DNA of 64,000 nt from Peptococcaceae bacterium BRH_c4a (GTDB taxonomy: Bacteria > Bacillota > Desulfotomaculia > Desulfotomaculales > Desulfocucumaceae), in assembly GCA_000961585.1 (NCBI GenBank), contig LADN01000054.1, positions 1 through 64,000 on the forward strand. Direction: 5' to 3'. Positions 30,994 to 39,698 of the stretch are shown in pieces (the stretch's first letter is position 1; every line of letters begins with the position of its first letter). A program made the translations under genes and the position numbers. The notes under the pieces were generated by a model. The model did not search any database and was not told the DNA's origin. It saw only the letters and a list, made by a program, of their open reading frames with translations.

Positions 30994-31986
30994 CTACTTT
31001 TTAAGCCACGGCATCATGGCCCTTAATTCGGTTCCCACTTTTTCTATAAGGTGTTCCCTGTCCTTTTTCACCAGCGCGGTGAAATGAGGGCGGTTCACCT
31101 GGTTTTCCAGCATCCACTCTTTGGCAAAGGAGCCATTCTGCACTTCTTCCAGTATTTTTTTCATCTCGGCCTTGGTGTTTTCGGTAACAATCCTGGGGCC
31201 CCTGGTAACATCTCCGAATTCGGCGGTATCACTGACCGAGTGCCGCATATTGGCAATTCCTCCCTCATAAATGAGGTCCACGATCAGCTTCACCTCGTGG
31301 AGGCATTCAAAATAGGCGATCTCAGGCTGATAGCCGGCTTCCACAAGGGTTTCAAAACCGGCTTTGATAAGGGCGGTAAGACCCCCGCACAGTACCACCT
31401 GCTCGCCGAAAAGGTCGGTTTCGGTCTCTTCCCTGAAGGTTGTCTCAATTACCCCGGCCCGGGTGCAGCCAATACCCCTGGCATAGGCCAGGCCCAGTTT
31501 ATAAGCATTTCCGGTGGCATCCTGATAAACCGCCAGCAAGCCGGGGACACCCTTCCCTTCCGCATACATGCGCCGCACCAGGTGTCCGGGACTCTTGGGG
31601 GCCACCATAAAGACATCAACATCGTCCGGGGGAATTATCTGTTGGTAAACGATATTAAAGCCGTGGGAGAATACCAGGGCATTGCCGGCCTTGAGGCAGG
31701 GAGCTATTTCATCCCGGTAAACCGATCCCTGCTTCTCGTCAGGCAGAAGTATCTGAATAAGATCTGCTGCCGCTGCAGCCTCGGAAACTGACATCACCCG
31801 GAGGCCGTTTGCTTCGGCAACAGACCAGTTTTTACTCCCCTTGCGAAGTCCCACCACCACATCCAGGCCGCTTTCCTTCAGATTCTGGGCCTGTGCGTGA
31901 CCCTGGCTGCCATACCCCATTACGGCAATCTTTTTACCCTTCAGGATGCTCAGATCGGCATCGCTATCATAATACATCTTGGGCAC
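30994..31986 (-). CDS. ilvC: Ketol-acid reductoisomerase (class I)
   Basis: 330 residues, the normal short-form length. It converts acetolactate to dihydroxyisovalerate (valine/leucine) or acetohydroxybutyrate for isoleucine, using NAD(P)H and Mg2+. Rossmann motif [11 protein letters not shown] (24-34), the cofactor loop [10 protein letters not shown] typical of NADPH enzymes, [12 protein letters not shown], and the metal-site [10 protein letters not shown]. Start GTG 31986 is preceded by GAGGAGG. It stands alone, not in the usual ilvBN-leu operon. Confidence 0.95.
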   Translation of the reverse strand: MPKMYYDSDADLSILKGKKIAVMGYGSQGHAQAQNLKESGLDVVVGLRKGSKNWSVAEANGLRVMSVSEAAAAADLIQILLPDEKQGSVYRDEIAPCLKAGNALVFSHGFNIVYQQIIPPDDVDVFMVAPKSPGHLVRRMYAEGKGVPGLLAVYQDATGNAYKLGLAYARGIGCTRAGVIETTFREETETDLFGEQVVLCGGLTALIKAGFETLVEAGYQPEIAYFECLHEVKLIVDLIYEGGIANMRHSVSDTAEFGDVTRGPRIVTENTKAEMKKILEEVQNGSFAKEWMLENQVNRPHFTALVKKDREHLIEKVGTELRAMMPWLKK

Positions 31987-32113
31987 TTTCTTATCCTCCT
32001 CGATTTTTACTCTTAATAAAGACAGGTCTTATGTCTTTATACCATATATTCTCTCCGGTGCCTACGTTTCCTCCCAAAAAACAAGGTAAAATCAACCCCG
32101 GGGGAAAGTATTG

Positions 32114-32143
32114 TTGACAGGGTTCCGGGCCGGGCCGTATTAT
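32114..32143 (+). promoter_or_regulatory. Promoter of recQ
   Basis: TTGACA (32114-32119), 18-base spacer, TATTAT (32138-32143), 23 bases before the recQ start. Confidence 0.55.
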
Positions 32144-32165
32144 TATAATTGAAAGGATTAATCAG

Positions 32166-34295
32166 ATGCTGCATAATCCGCTGGAAGCATTAAAAAAATA
32201 TTTTGGCTACTCTTCCTTCAAGCTAGGGCAGGAGAGACTTATAGAAAGTATCCTGGGTTCAAGGGATACTGTCGGGATCATGCCTACCGGAGGGGGAAAA
32301 TCCCTTTGCTATCAAGTGCCCGCTCTCCTGCTGCCCGGGGTGACACTGGTTATTTCACCCCTTATTTCTCTTATGAAAGATCAGGTGGATTCTCTTAACG
32401 AGATAGGCATACCTTCTATTTACATCAATAGCTCCCTGGAATGGAACCAGCTTGAACATAATCTTTACCTTGCCTCCCGGGGACGATTCAAACTTATCTA
32501 TATTGCTCCCGAAAGACTTGAGTCAGAGAGATTCCTCGGTATTTTAAAGGATTTGCCCGTCTCACTACTGGCTATCGACGAAGCGCACTGTGTTTCCCAG
32601 TGGGGACATGATTTCCGTCCCAGCTATCTTTCACTGGCCTCCCTGGCCAACCATCTGCAATCACGTCCTGTGATTGCCGCATTCACCGCCACTGCCACCG
32701 AGCAGGTAAAGGAAGACATTATCCGCCTCTTAAACTTATACAACCCAAATGTTTATGTTACTGGTTTTAACCGTGACAACCTGTTTTTATCGGTGGTAAG
32801 AGGATCGGATAAAATGAACTTTATCATAGAATACTTAAGTTCCCGCAAAAACCAGTCTGGAATTATATATGCCGCCACCCGCAAGCAGGTTGACAGTATT
32901 TATGACGTTCTTTGCCGGAAAGGTTTTAAAGCCGGCAAGTATCATGCAGGCCTCAGTGACAACGAAAGGAGCCGGACCCAGGACGCCTTTTCATACGACA
33001 ATATTCGCGTTATGGCGGCCACCAACGCTTTCGGGATGGGCATAGACAAATCAAACGTCCGTTTCGTTATACATTTCAACATGCCCAAAAACATCGAGTC
33101 CTATTACCAGGAAGCCGGGCGCGCCGGGCGGGATAGCGACCCTGCGGAATGTATTTTATTGTATGGTGCCCAGGACATTCACATTCAAAAGTTTTTAATA
33201 GAGCAAAGCATTTTATCCTCTGAAAGAAAAACGGCTGAATACAACAGACTGCAAAACATGGCGGATTATTGCCATACATCCGTGTGCCTCAGGAAGTACA
33301 TCCTTCAATACTTCGGTGAAAAGGATTCCCCTGAAACCTGCGATAATTGCGGGAACTGCAGGGATGAAGGACAAATGTCAGACATAACGCCTGAAGTACA
33401 GAAAATACTATCCTGCGTTAAGCGCATGGGGGAACAGTACGGGGTAAATCTTGTGGCCAGTGTTTTGAAGGGTTCCAACAATAAAAAAATACGCCTGCTG
33501 GGCTTTGATAAGTTGTCCACCTACGGGATAATGAAGGAGTATTCCATTAATGAATTGACAAACTTGATTAACCTGCTTGCCGCAGAACAGTATTTATATA
33601 TAACCGAAGGCATGTATCCTGTTCTCCGCCTGGGGGACAGAGCTGTTCCCGTGCTTACCGGCCGTGAAAAAGTGCTGCGGAAAGTCATAAAAAAAGCCCC
33701 GGTGGCCGAAACTTCGGACACAGCTCTCTTTGAATTACTGCGCAGCCTCAGAAAACAGATTTCAGAAAAGCAGAATGTGCCGCCCTATGTAATTTTCCAT
33801 GACAGCACATTACAGGAAATGAGCAAAATATACCCTGTTGACCGGCTGTCCATGCTGACCATAAACGGTGTTGGGGAAAACAAGTTTGAAAAATACGGCA
33901 GCCAGTTTATTGAAGTTATCAGCAAGTATGCCACCCAGCGGGGGATTGTTCCCACATCGGCAAAAACTGCCGCCGTACCCCCATCAGAGGGTGTGGCAAG
34001 TCATTTGGCAACCTATGAAATGTTTATGGAGGGAAAAACACTTAAGGAAATTGCCCTGCAAAGAGAATTGACCCTGCAGACGGTGCAAAACCATATGGTC
34101 CGGTGTTGGCAGGAAGGCCGTGAGGTTGATTGGGATATGTTTATCTCCTCCCGGCACGAAGAGCTTATCCTCAATACCGTCAAGCGGCTGGGAGCGCAAA
34201 AACTTAGTCCTATTAAGGAAGCACTGCCAGAGGAAATAGACTATTTCACAATTAAGGCCGTTATTTGTAAAATGAAAGGGGACACACCTCTCTAG
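32166..34295 (+). CDS. recQ: RecQ-family DNA helicase
   Basis: 709 residues. Helicase core with PTGGGKS (40-46) and AIDEAHCVSQWGHDFRP (about 138); RQC zinc site CHTSVCLRKYILQYFGE ... CDNCGNC; HRDC domain (about 520-600); and a C-terminal helix-turn-helix of the HTH_40 type (LKEIALQRELTLQTVQNHM). It unwinds 3'-to-5' and processes stalled forks. Divergent from ilvC. Confidence 0.95.
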   Translation: MLHNPLEALKKYFGYSSFKLGQERLIESILGSRDTVGIMPTGGGKSLCYQVPALLLPGVTLVISPLISLMKDQVDSLNEIGIPSIYINSSLEWNQLEHNLYLASRGRFKLIYIAPERLESERFLGILKDLPVSLLAIDEAHCVSQWGHDFRPSYLSLASLANHLQSRPVIAAFTATATEQVKEDIIRLLNLYNPNVYVTGFNRDNLFLSVVRGSDKMNFIIEYLSSRKNQSGIIYAATRKQVDSIYDVLCRKGFKAGKYHAGLSDNERSRTQDAFSYDNIRVMAATNAFGMGIDKSNVRFVIHFNMPKNIESYYQEAGRAGRDSDPAECILLYGAQDIHIQKFLIEQSILSSERKTAEYNRLQNMADYCHTSVCLRKYILQYFGEKDSPETCDNCGNCRDEGQMSDITPEVQKILSCVKRMGEQYGVNLVASVLKGSNNKKIRLLGFDKLSTYGIMKEYSINELTNLINLLAAEQYLYITEGMYPVLRLGDRAVPVLTGREKVLRKVIKKAPVAETSDTALFELLRSLRKQISEKQNVPPYVIFHDSTLQEMSKIYPVDRLSMLTINGVGENKFEKYGSQFIEVISKYATQRGIVPTSAKTAAVPPSEGVASHLATYEMFMEGKTLKEIALQRELTLQTVQNHMVRCWQEGREVDWDMFISSRHEELILNTVKRLGAQKLSPIKEALPEEIDYFTIKAVICKMKGDTPL

Positions 34296-34351
34296 GAGAG
34301 TGTTGCAAAACTATATTAAGAGGTCAACAAAGTACTTATTCGACTACAACC

Positions 34352-34475
34352 GGAGGCTGTTCAAAAAGCTCCAGATGCAAGGCGCGGCAAGGCTTCAAGC
34401 GGAGGCGTACTCCTTGTACGTTGAGCATTGAAGCCGCCGCCGCAACGCCGCAGATGGACTTTTTCAACAGCCTCC
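34352..34475. repeat. 124-bp imperfect palindrome
   Basis: The ends are GGAGGCTGTTCAAAAAG and CTTTTTCAACAGCCTCC, and the arms match across most of their length (GATGCAAGGCGCGG against CCGCCGCAACGCCGCAGATG, with TACTCCTTGTACG near the centre). Palindromes of this kind recur in many bacterial genomes and look like non-autonomous repeats. Confidence 0.7.
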
Positions 34476-34517
34476 TAGTATGACTGCCTCCGGGGGTCAG
34501 AGGAATGTCCCCGATGC

Positions 34518-34557
34518 ATAGACGGCGGAATCCAGAAGCCGGGAGTCAGCATTCAGA
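34518..34557 (+). repeat. Short fragment of the structured-repeat left end
   Basis: AGACGGCGGAATCCAGAAGC is shared with the start of copy A (27989-28008), then diverges (GGGAGTCAGCATTCAG). A partial copy or a related short repeat. Confidence 0.5.
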
Positions 34558-34580
34558 AAAGTCATATACGGCTTTACGAT

Positions 34581-34614
34581 AAAAAGGCCACTGGTGTTTG
34601 CCAGTGGCCTTTTT
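34581..34614. terminator. Bidirectional terminator
   Basis: AAAAAGGCCACTGG (34581-34594) pairs exactly with CCAGTGGCCTTTTT (34601-34614). It ends the gene at 34618 and whatever reaches it from recQ. Confidence 0.85.
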
Positions 34615-34617
34615 CTG

Positions 34618-35055
34618 TTAACCCGCCAGTTCTTTGTCGTTCAGGAATTCTGTAAGGAGTTTTGCGGTATTGCCGGTAATTTTTATACAGTTGCGTAAGT
34701 GATCCTTGGTGTCAAAAGGAAACGGGTTCAGATTCCGGCAGCAGGTATATTTGAAATTTGACTCGAAGCGGTCGTGGAATTCCCTGGAAAGGTTATAGGC
34801 CTCGTCACGTTTTTCTTCCGCGCTCTTTCTGCCCTTCAGCAGTCCCAGCACCATTGCCCCTCCGTTCAACGCCCCGCAGATGCACCCGGCACGTCCCATG
34901 CCGCCTCCCATCCCGGTTGCCATACAAACCATTTCCCTGGGCGCATCCAGTTGAAGTAAGTCTCTGAACGTCAGAAATATGGCTTCCGCGCAGTTGTAAC
35001 CGTTCCGGAAGTATTCTCCGGCCAGATTTCGGGCTTCCAAAGGATCTTTAGACAT
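34618..35055 (-). CDS. C_GCAxxG_C_C family protein
   Basis: 145 residues. The family motif is complete: GYNCAEAIFL, CICGALNGGAMVLGL, FKYTCCRN and LRNCIKIT. Such proteins are common in anaerobes and are thought to be redox or metal-binding, possibly electron-transfer partners; function is unproven. Terminator directly downstream. Confidence 0.85.
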   Translation of the reverse strand: MSKDPLEARNLAGEYFRNGYNCAEAIFLTFRDLLQLDAPREMVCMATGMGGGMGRAGCICGALNGGAMVLGLLKGRKSAEEKRDEAYNLSREFHDRFESNFKYTCCRNLNPFPFDTKDHLRNCIKITGNTAKLLTEFLNDKELAG

Positions 35056-35096
35056 ATGTACTCCCCATTCATATAAATCATTCTGAATTTAGAATT

Positions 35097-36299
35097 TTAC
35101 CTGTTTACCTTTAATTTGGTCACAGCCCGGTCCAGACCCTCTACGGTCAGATCGAACATGGGGAAAATATCCCGGATAATTCCGATGGTATCGTAGGTTC
35201 TCTCCCCCACCGGGGGCCACATGCTCTCGGGAATTGGATTCAGCCATACACTGTGGGAAAAATGATCCGCCAGCCTTTTTAGCCAGATACTTCCCGGCTC
35301 GTTGTCATCCACCCCCCAGTCCAGTGCCCCACCTTCCATGAGCAGCTCGCTGGGAGCCATGCTGGCGTCCCCCACCAGTATCAGCCGGTAAGTTCCGTCC
35401 AGGCTCCGTATCACATCGGTGGTTTTCTCAGAGTTTTTCGCCATACAAAAGGGGTCTTTAAATAGCCTGTCATAAATACAGTTGTGAAAGTAATAAAATT
35501 TTATGTCTTTGAAATGGTTCATCCTGGAGGCCGCCGCAAAAAGATGGCTGCAAAGCCTGGCGTAAGGATTCATGGAGCCCCCGGAGTCCATCATGAGAAC
35601 CACCTTGACGGTGTTTTTACGGGGTCTGTCCCAAACCAGATCCAATAAGCCTCCTTTTCGGCAGGTGGCGTCAATGGTTTTGTCCATGCTCAGCACATCC
35701 TGGGGGGCTTCCTCATTTTTACTCAACTGGCGGAGCTTGCGCAGGGCCAACTCGAACTGCCGGGTATCCAAAATATTATCCTGGCGAAAATCCCTGTACC
35801 TTCTTTCAGCGGCCACCTTTACCGCCGATTGGTTGTTGGACTGCCCCCCTATGCGAACCCCGGAGGGGTGGTAGCCTGAGTGCCCGAAAGGAGATCTGCC
35901 CCCCGTTCCGATCCACTTAGAACCGCCGTGGTGTTCACCGTCCTGGGACTTAAGCCTTTCTTCCAGATCCCTCTTTAATTTTTCAAGGCTCCAGTCAGAG
36001 AAGGGCAATTTATCCTGCGCACCGATTTTCAGTGGCGGAAGGCCCTTTTCCAGCCAGTTGGCCACCTGGGAGGCCAGGCTGTCCGGTGTTTCCACACCGT
36101 CAAAATATCGCTTGAAGGCCATGTCAAAACGGTCATAATAGGCCTCGCTCTTTACCAGCACAGACCTGGAAAGATAATAGAAACCCGACAGGGTGCCTCC
36201 GGCCAGCCCCCTGTCCAGGGCATCCATCAGCGTCATCCACTCTGTTGGCGTCACGGGAACTCTCTCTCCCCGCAGTGTATAGAAAAAACCGGTAAACAA
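35097..36299 (-). CDS. VWA-domain protein, CoxE-like
   Basis: About 400 residues. The metal-ion-dependent adhesion site reads VLMMDSGGSMNPYARL (near 235), with further sites at ATCRKG and LILVGDASMAPSELL. The N-terminal half is the helical CoxE region (TPTEWMTLMDALDRGLAGG). Start TTG 36299 is preferred because GGGGG lies 7 bases upstream; ATG 36320 has no ribosome site. With the MoxR ATPase upstream it forms a typical chaperone pair for inserting metal cofactors or remodelling a partner. Confidence 0.85.
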   Translation of the reverse strand: MFTGFFYTLRGERVPVTPTEWMTLMDALDRGLAGGTLSGFYYLSRSVLVKSEAYYDRFDMAFKRYFDGVETPDSLASQVANWLEKGLPPLKIGAQDKLPFSDWSLEKLKRDLEERLKSQDGEHHGGSKWIGTGGRSPFGHSGYHPSGVRIGGQSNNQSAVKVAAERRYRDFRQDNILDTRQFELALRKLRQLSKNEEAPQDVLSMDKTIDATCRKGGLLDLVWDRPRKNTVKVVLMMDSGGSMNPYARLCSHLFAAASRMNHFKDIKFYYFHNCIYDRLFKDPFCMAKNSEKTTDVIRSLDGTYRLILVGDASMAPSELLMEGGALDWGVDDNEPGSIWLKRLADHFSHSVWLNPIPESMWPPVGERTYDTIGIIRDIFPMFDLTVEGLDRAVTKLKVNR

Positions 36300-36330
36300 A
36301 ATAAATACCCCCGTTAGCATTGCTTTCGGG

Positions 36331-36360
36331 TCAGAATCCAGAACCCAGAAGCCAGAATTG
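36331..36360. repeat. Short GAANCCA-type repeats between the VWA and MoxR genes
   Basis: TCAGAATCCAGAACCCAGAA and then GCCAGAATTG, the same family of 7-base units as in copies A and B of the structured repeat and at 34518. Confidence 0.5.
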
Positions 36361-36365
36361 TTTAA

Positions 36366-37235
36366 TCAGACGTATTTCCTGCTGCCGGTAAGCCCAGCTT
36401 GGCGCTGGAGTCCCCCGGGTGAGTGGATCCTTCTCAGAACCTGCTCGAAATCCTGGTTTTTCTTGAGTATTACACCCAGGAAGGGCAATTCCGACATGAT
36501 CCTGTCCGGGTGAATGCCTCCCACCGTCAGGGCCTGCACCCAGTCCAGAAGTTCGCTGGTGCTGGGTTTTTTCAGTAACCCCGGAAGGGACCGCACCCAG
36601 TAAAATGCCTTCAGCGCCCCGGCCAGGAGATTGGACTCCAGATTGGGGTAATGTACCCTTACAATGCTCTCCATCATTTCCTCATCGGGAAAGGAGATGT
36701 AGTGGAAAATACAACGGCGCAGAAAGGCGTCGGGCAGTTCCTTTTCAGCGTTGCTGGTGATTACCACCGCCGGCCTGTGTTTGGCTGAAATGGTTTCCCC
36801 TGTCTCGGGGATGAAAAAATTCATTACATCCAGTTCCCAGAGGAGGTCGTTGGGAAACTCCAGGTCGGCCTTGTCAATTTCATCTATGAGCAAAACCACC
36901 TGCTTTTCAGAATTGAAGGCCTCTCCCACCTTGCCCGGCCTTATGTACTGCTTTATGTCGGAAACGTCCCGGTCCCCGAACTGGCTGTCGTAAAGCCTCT
37001 GGACTGTATCATACACGTACAGCCCTTCCTGGGCCTTGGTGGTGGATTTAATATTCCAGATTATAAACGGCATGTCCAGTCCCAGGGCTATGCTCCTGGC
37101 CAGCATGGTTTTTCCGGTCCCCGGCTCCCCTTTAATCAGAAGCGGCCTCCCCAATGCTATGGAAATATTGACTGCATTTCGCAAATCTTCTGAAACCATG
37201 TAATCCGAGGTGCCGGAATATATGTTACGCTCCAT
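36366..37235 (-). CDS. MoxR-family AAA+ ATPase
   Basis: 289 residues. Walker A GEPGTGKT (about 36-43), Walker B LLIDEIDKAD (about 115), sensor 1 in VVITSNAEKELP, and arginine finger region DAFLRRCIF. MoxR proteins work with VWA proteins to assemble enzymes; the VWA partner is encoded next (66 bases). Client not visible in this window. Confidence 0.9.
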   Translation of the reverse strand: MERNIYSGTSDYMVSEDLRNAVNISIALGRPLLIKGEPGTGKTMLARSIALGLDMPFIIWNIKSTTKAQEGLYVYDTVQRLYDSQFGDRDVSDIKQYIRPGKVGEAFNSEKQVVLLIDEIDKADLEFPNDLLWELDVMNFFIPETGETISAKHRPAVVITSNAEKELPDAFLRRCIFHYISFPDEEMMESIVRVHYPNLESNLLAGALKAFYWVRSLPGLLKKPSTSELLDWVQALTVGGIHPDRIMSELPFLGVILKKNQDFEQVLRRIHSPGGLQRQAGLTGSRKYV

Positions 37236-37440
37236 CTTCTCTCCCCCACATCAGTATTTATATACAAAACAGTATACCATAAATATCAGCCCTTAACATT
37301 GGACATATTATCAAATGTCAAGGGCTGACCCCACAATTTCGTTATCTTTTTAGATTGATTTATTTTTATTTTATTGTTAGATGACTTTTAATTAGTGAAT
37401 AAATTGTGTATATTGTAAGTAAGGGAGTAAGGAGGTAAGG
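37236..37440. promoter_or_regulatory. Divergent intergenic region before the AbrB/PIN pair
   Basis: About 205 AT-rich bases between the MoxR gene and the toxin-antitoxin unit. It includes the TGTCAAGGGCTGACCCCA phrase and TGTATATTGT upstream of AAGGAGG. Promoters on both strands must lie here, but I cannot place them firmly. Confidence 0.35.
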
Positions 37441-37464
37441 ATGAAAAATAATAAGGTTCTCTGA
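37441..37464 (+). CDS. Possible 7-codon leader peptide
   Basis: AAGGAGGTAAGG stands directly before ATG 37441, which opens MKNNKVL and a stop at 37462; the antitoxin's own ribosome site follows. A translated leader could couple or attenuate the TA operon. The good ribosome site is what makes it notable. Confidence 0.3.
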   Translation: MKNNKVL

Positions 37465-37478
37465 AGGGGGTGTTAGCA

Positions 37479-37994
37479 ATGAGCTTTCAATCAAGAAAAG
37501 GAGCTAAGAAAAAAAATCCTGAACAACCTGAAGGTAAATATATTGGTGGTGTTGATCCTCTAATTCCAATAATTCCAGGGCTTGAAGGTGTTGTTAAGCC
37601 CAAAATTGGAGCGACCGGGTTTGTAAGGGGCTCTGGAAAGGTTGGTTCTTTCAAGGGTATTAGAAGGGATATACTTCATGCAAAACGATTAGCAATTGCT
37701 ACAAGTTTAATTCGTTATGCTGCCAAAATTACCAGTAAAGGTCAAGTAACCATCCCTGCTGATGTCCGTAAGGCATTAAAGCTGGCTGAGGGTGACCAGA
37801 TTGTATTTGAAGTGAAAGGCACACGTGCCAATATCCGTAAAATAACTGCCATAGATAAGCTGGCCATGGAAATAGGACCTCAGCTGAGAAAAGAGTTTCC
37901 CACCCCCAGGGACTTTGAAAATTATTTGAGGAATCACCGAAAAGAATTGTTTGAAAAGGTTTATGGTTCATCAAATGCTGAAGATAGCAATTGA
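37479..37994 (+). CDS. AbrB-type antitoxin with a long N-terminal extension
   Basis: 171 residues from ATG 37479 (AAGGGGGTG upstream). The DNA-binding part (KITSKGQVTIPADVRKALKLAE GDQ, residues about 85-125) comes after 80 residues of low-complexity, basic sequence (SFQSRKGAKKKNPEQPEGKY, GLEGVVKPKIGATGFVRGSG). Most AbrB antitoxins are half this size and start at the domain. It overlaps the PIN toxin gene by 20 bases. Confidence 0.75.
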   Translation: MSFQSRKGAKKKNPEQPEGKYIGGVDPLIPIIPGLEGVVKPKIGATGFVRGSGKVGSFKGIRRDILHAKRLAIATSLIRYAAKITSKGQVTIPADVRKALKLAEGDQIVFEVKGTRANIRKITAIDKLAMEIGPQLRKEFPTPRDFENYLRNHRKELFEKVYGSSNAEDSN

Positions 37995-38418
37995 TACTAA
38001 TATTATATTTTCAGCTATAGTGTATCGGGGGAAAACACGTCAGTTATTGGGTTTGGCAGAAAATAATCAAATAAGACTGGGTATTCCAAAATATTGCGTT
38101 TTAGAAATTGAGTCTGTTTTTAAAGATAGGCTCGGGACTGATTGGGAGACCTATTTTCGAAACCTAACGGACTGGTCTGATGTATATTCAGAATTACTTC
38201 CAAAGCCAAGAAATAAGGTTGTCAATCAATATAAGGACTGCACCAGAGATGTTTTCGATACTCCAGTAATTGCTTCTGTGGTGGCTTGGCAACCGGATTA
38301 TTTCGTCGGCACTGATAAGGGTTATATTAAGGAGGAAGTAGAAAAGTATGTGAGAATAGCTTCCGTTTCTGAAATACTAGCTCTTTTCGATGCGAAAGAT
38401 GGACAAGCCAAGGGCTAA
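37975..38418 (+). CDS. PIN-domain toxin
   Basis: 147 residues from ATG 37975. Acidic residues of the PIN site: D in MLKIAIDTNIIFSA, E in VLEIESVFK, D in DCTRDVFDTPVIAS, and the D of VGTDKGY. It resembles the PIN proteins of the COG1569 type rather than classic VapC. Partner antitoxin encoded just upstream, overlapping. Confidence 0.82.
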   Translation: MLKIAIDTNIIFSAIVYRGKTRQLLGLAENNQIRLGIPKYCVLEIESVFKDRLGTDWETYFRNLTDWSDVYSELLPKPRNKVVNQYKDCTRDVFDTPVIASVVAWQPDYFVGTDKGYIKEEVEKYVRIASVSEILALFDAKDGQAKG

Positions 38419-38485
38419 ACAAAGAACCGGGGGTTTTTTGCCCCATCCCATAGGGACATAATGTGAACCGTGGGTAGTTTGGTGA

Positions 38486-38515
38486 GGCAGACAGCAGATT
38501 AAGCTGTCTGCCTTT
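38486..38515 (+). terminator. Terminator after the PIN toxin
   Basis: GGCAGACAGC (38486-38495) pairs exactly with GCTGTCTGCC (38503-38512), followed by TTT. Confidence 0.75.
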
Positions 38516-38617
38516 GCCGTTGTCCGGTTATTTTCTCGGCTTCCTCGGCATCTTGCGGAGATAGCTACATATATTTCTCTATATCTGCTTATATGTCGAA
38601 TAGATGTAAACTAATTC

Positions 38618-38668
38618 TTTACAAATGCGTAAAATATATTGTAAAACGCATGCAGATTTTGGTATAAT
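38618..38668 (+). promoter_or_regulatory. Promoter and operator of the restriction-locus controller
   Basis: TTGTAA (38639-38644), 18 bases, TATAAT (38663-38668). Interlocked inverted repeats lie over the -35: TTTACA (38618-38623) with TGTAAA (38640-38645), and ATGCGT (38625-38630) with ACGCAT (38646-38651). This fits autoregulation by the HTH protein. Confidence 0.5.
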
Positions 38669-38698
38669 AAGTTAAAACTTATAAAATGGGTGGCGAAT

Positions 38699-38932
38699 AT
38701 GAGAGTAAGTTATAAAAAATTATGGAAGCTCCTTATTGACAGAGACATGAAAAAGAAGGATTTGCAGTTGGCAGCCGGATTAAGTTCAACCACCATTGCC
38801 AAGCTCTCAAATCATGAGAATGTCAGCATGGAGGTCTTGATAAAGGTATGTACCATTCTCGGCGTTGATTTCGGCGATATCATGGAGTTGGTTCCAGACC
38901 TGCAGGACAACACAAAACAAGATAACATATAG
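38699..38932 (+). CDS. Xre-family HTH regulator (C-protein-like)
   Basis: 77 residues from ATG 38699 (GTG 38690 possible). MRVSYKKLWKLLIDRDMKKK, then the HTH LQLAAGLSSTTIAKLSNHEN. Such small regulators are common before restriction or phage-defence operons, and here it precedes one. Intact, unlike most of the locus downstream. Confidence 0.82.
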   Translation: MRVSYKKLWKLLIDRDMKKKDLQLAAGLSSTTIAKLSNHENVSMEVLIKVCTILGVDFGDIMELVPDLQDNTKQDNI

Positions 38933-38950
38933 CCATCAAAGGAGCGTAGT

Positions 38951-39475
38951 ATGGAGATTTTCGATAATATAACAAAAACGGTGAAGGATGATTTGACGGT
39001 CACAATCGAAAAGGGCAGCCGCCTTTCGATTGCTGCTGCTTGTTTTTCCATATACGCATACCAGGTCTTGAAGAAACAGTTTGACCAAATTGATGAGCTT
39101 CGTTTCATTTTTACATCGCCTGCCTTTGTCACCGAAAAAGCGCCTAAAGAAAAACGCGAATTTTATATCCCCCGCCTCAACCGCGAGCGCAGTCTATACG
39201 GAACAGAGTTTGAAGTGAAGCTGCGCAACGAATTGACACAGAAGGCAATCGCCCGAGAATGCGCTGATTGGATCAGGAAAAAGGTTACGTTTAAATCAAA
39301 TACCACGCCGGAGAACATGGGCGGTATAAATAAAAAGATTGCAGAAAAAAGAAAGAAACGTGCCGATACAGCCGTTAAGCTCCAACGGGAAGAGGCCGCT
39401 GAAACTCAAAAGACAAACAAGGCGCAGCAGGCAATACAAAACGGTTATGAACGGCGGAGTAAAGGTGTGGTATGA
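38951..39475 (+). pseudogene. Helicase N-terminus fused to a TIR-protein coil (deletion product)
   Basis: The first 120 codons (MEIFDNITKTVKDDLTVTIE ... LRNELTQKAIARECADWIRKK) match the start of SNF2/DEAD-type helicases with a PLD-like N-terminus, found in type III-linked defence islands. After TPENMGG the sequence becomes a basic coiled coil (INKKIAEKRKKRADTAVKLQ) as found at the start of TIR-domain proteins. The whole helicase core is gone. The frame is kept across the deletion joint. Confidence 0.6.
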
Positions 39476-39698
39476 CGCACTCAGCATTGGATGGGGCGAT
39501 AGCCTGCGAGCCAAGATAGATGATGGCTTGAAAAAATCGAAATTTGGTATAGTCGTTCTTTCAAAAGACTATATTCGCAAAGCCTTGAATACTTCAATGT
39601 TCTCTGTACAAGAAATTGCGAATGAACTTATAAAGATATTGCCTGGCACCAGTAATACTGAGGCAGCAGAAGAAATGGAGGATATATCAAATGGATAA
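39462..39698 (+). pseudogene. TIR-domain fragment
   Basis: A plus-strand frame different from the coil reads VKVWYDALSIGWGDSLRAKI, then DDGLKKSKFGIVVLSKDYIRK, the core of a TIR domain. The first strand (SHA/SHASED type) is missing, and a frameshift joins it to the upstream coil. TIR proteins cleave NAD in many defence systems; this one should be dead. Confidence 0.65.

Noticed and set aside
31987-32110. T-box or attenuator before ilvC
   Set aside because: A small hairpin (AAAGACA/TGTCTTT) is present, but no T-box sequence, no leader peptide with branched-chain codons, and no terminator/antiterminator pair can be seen.
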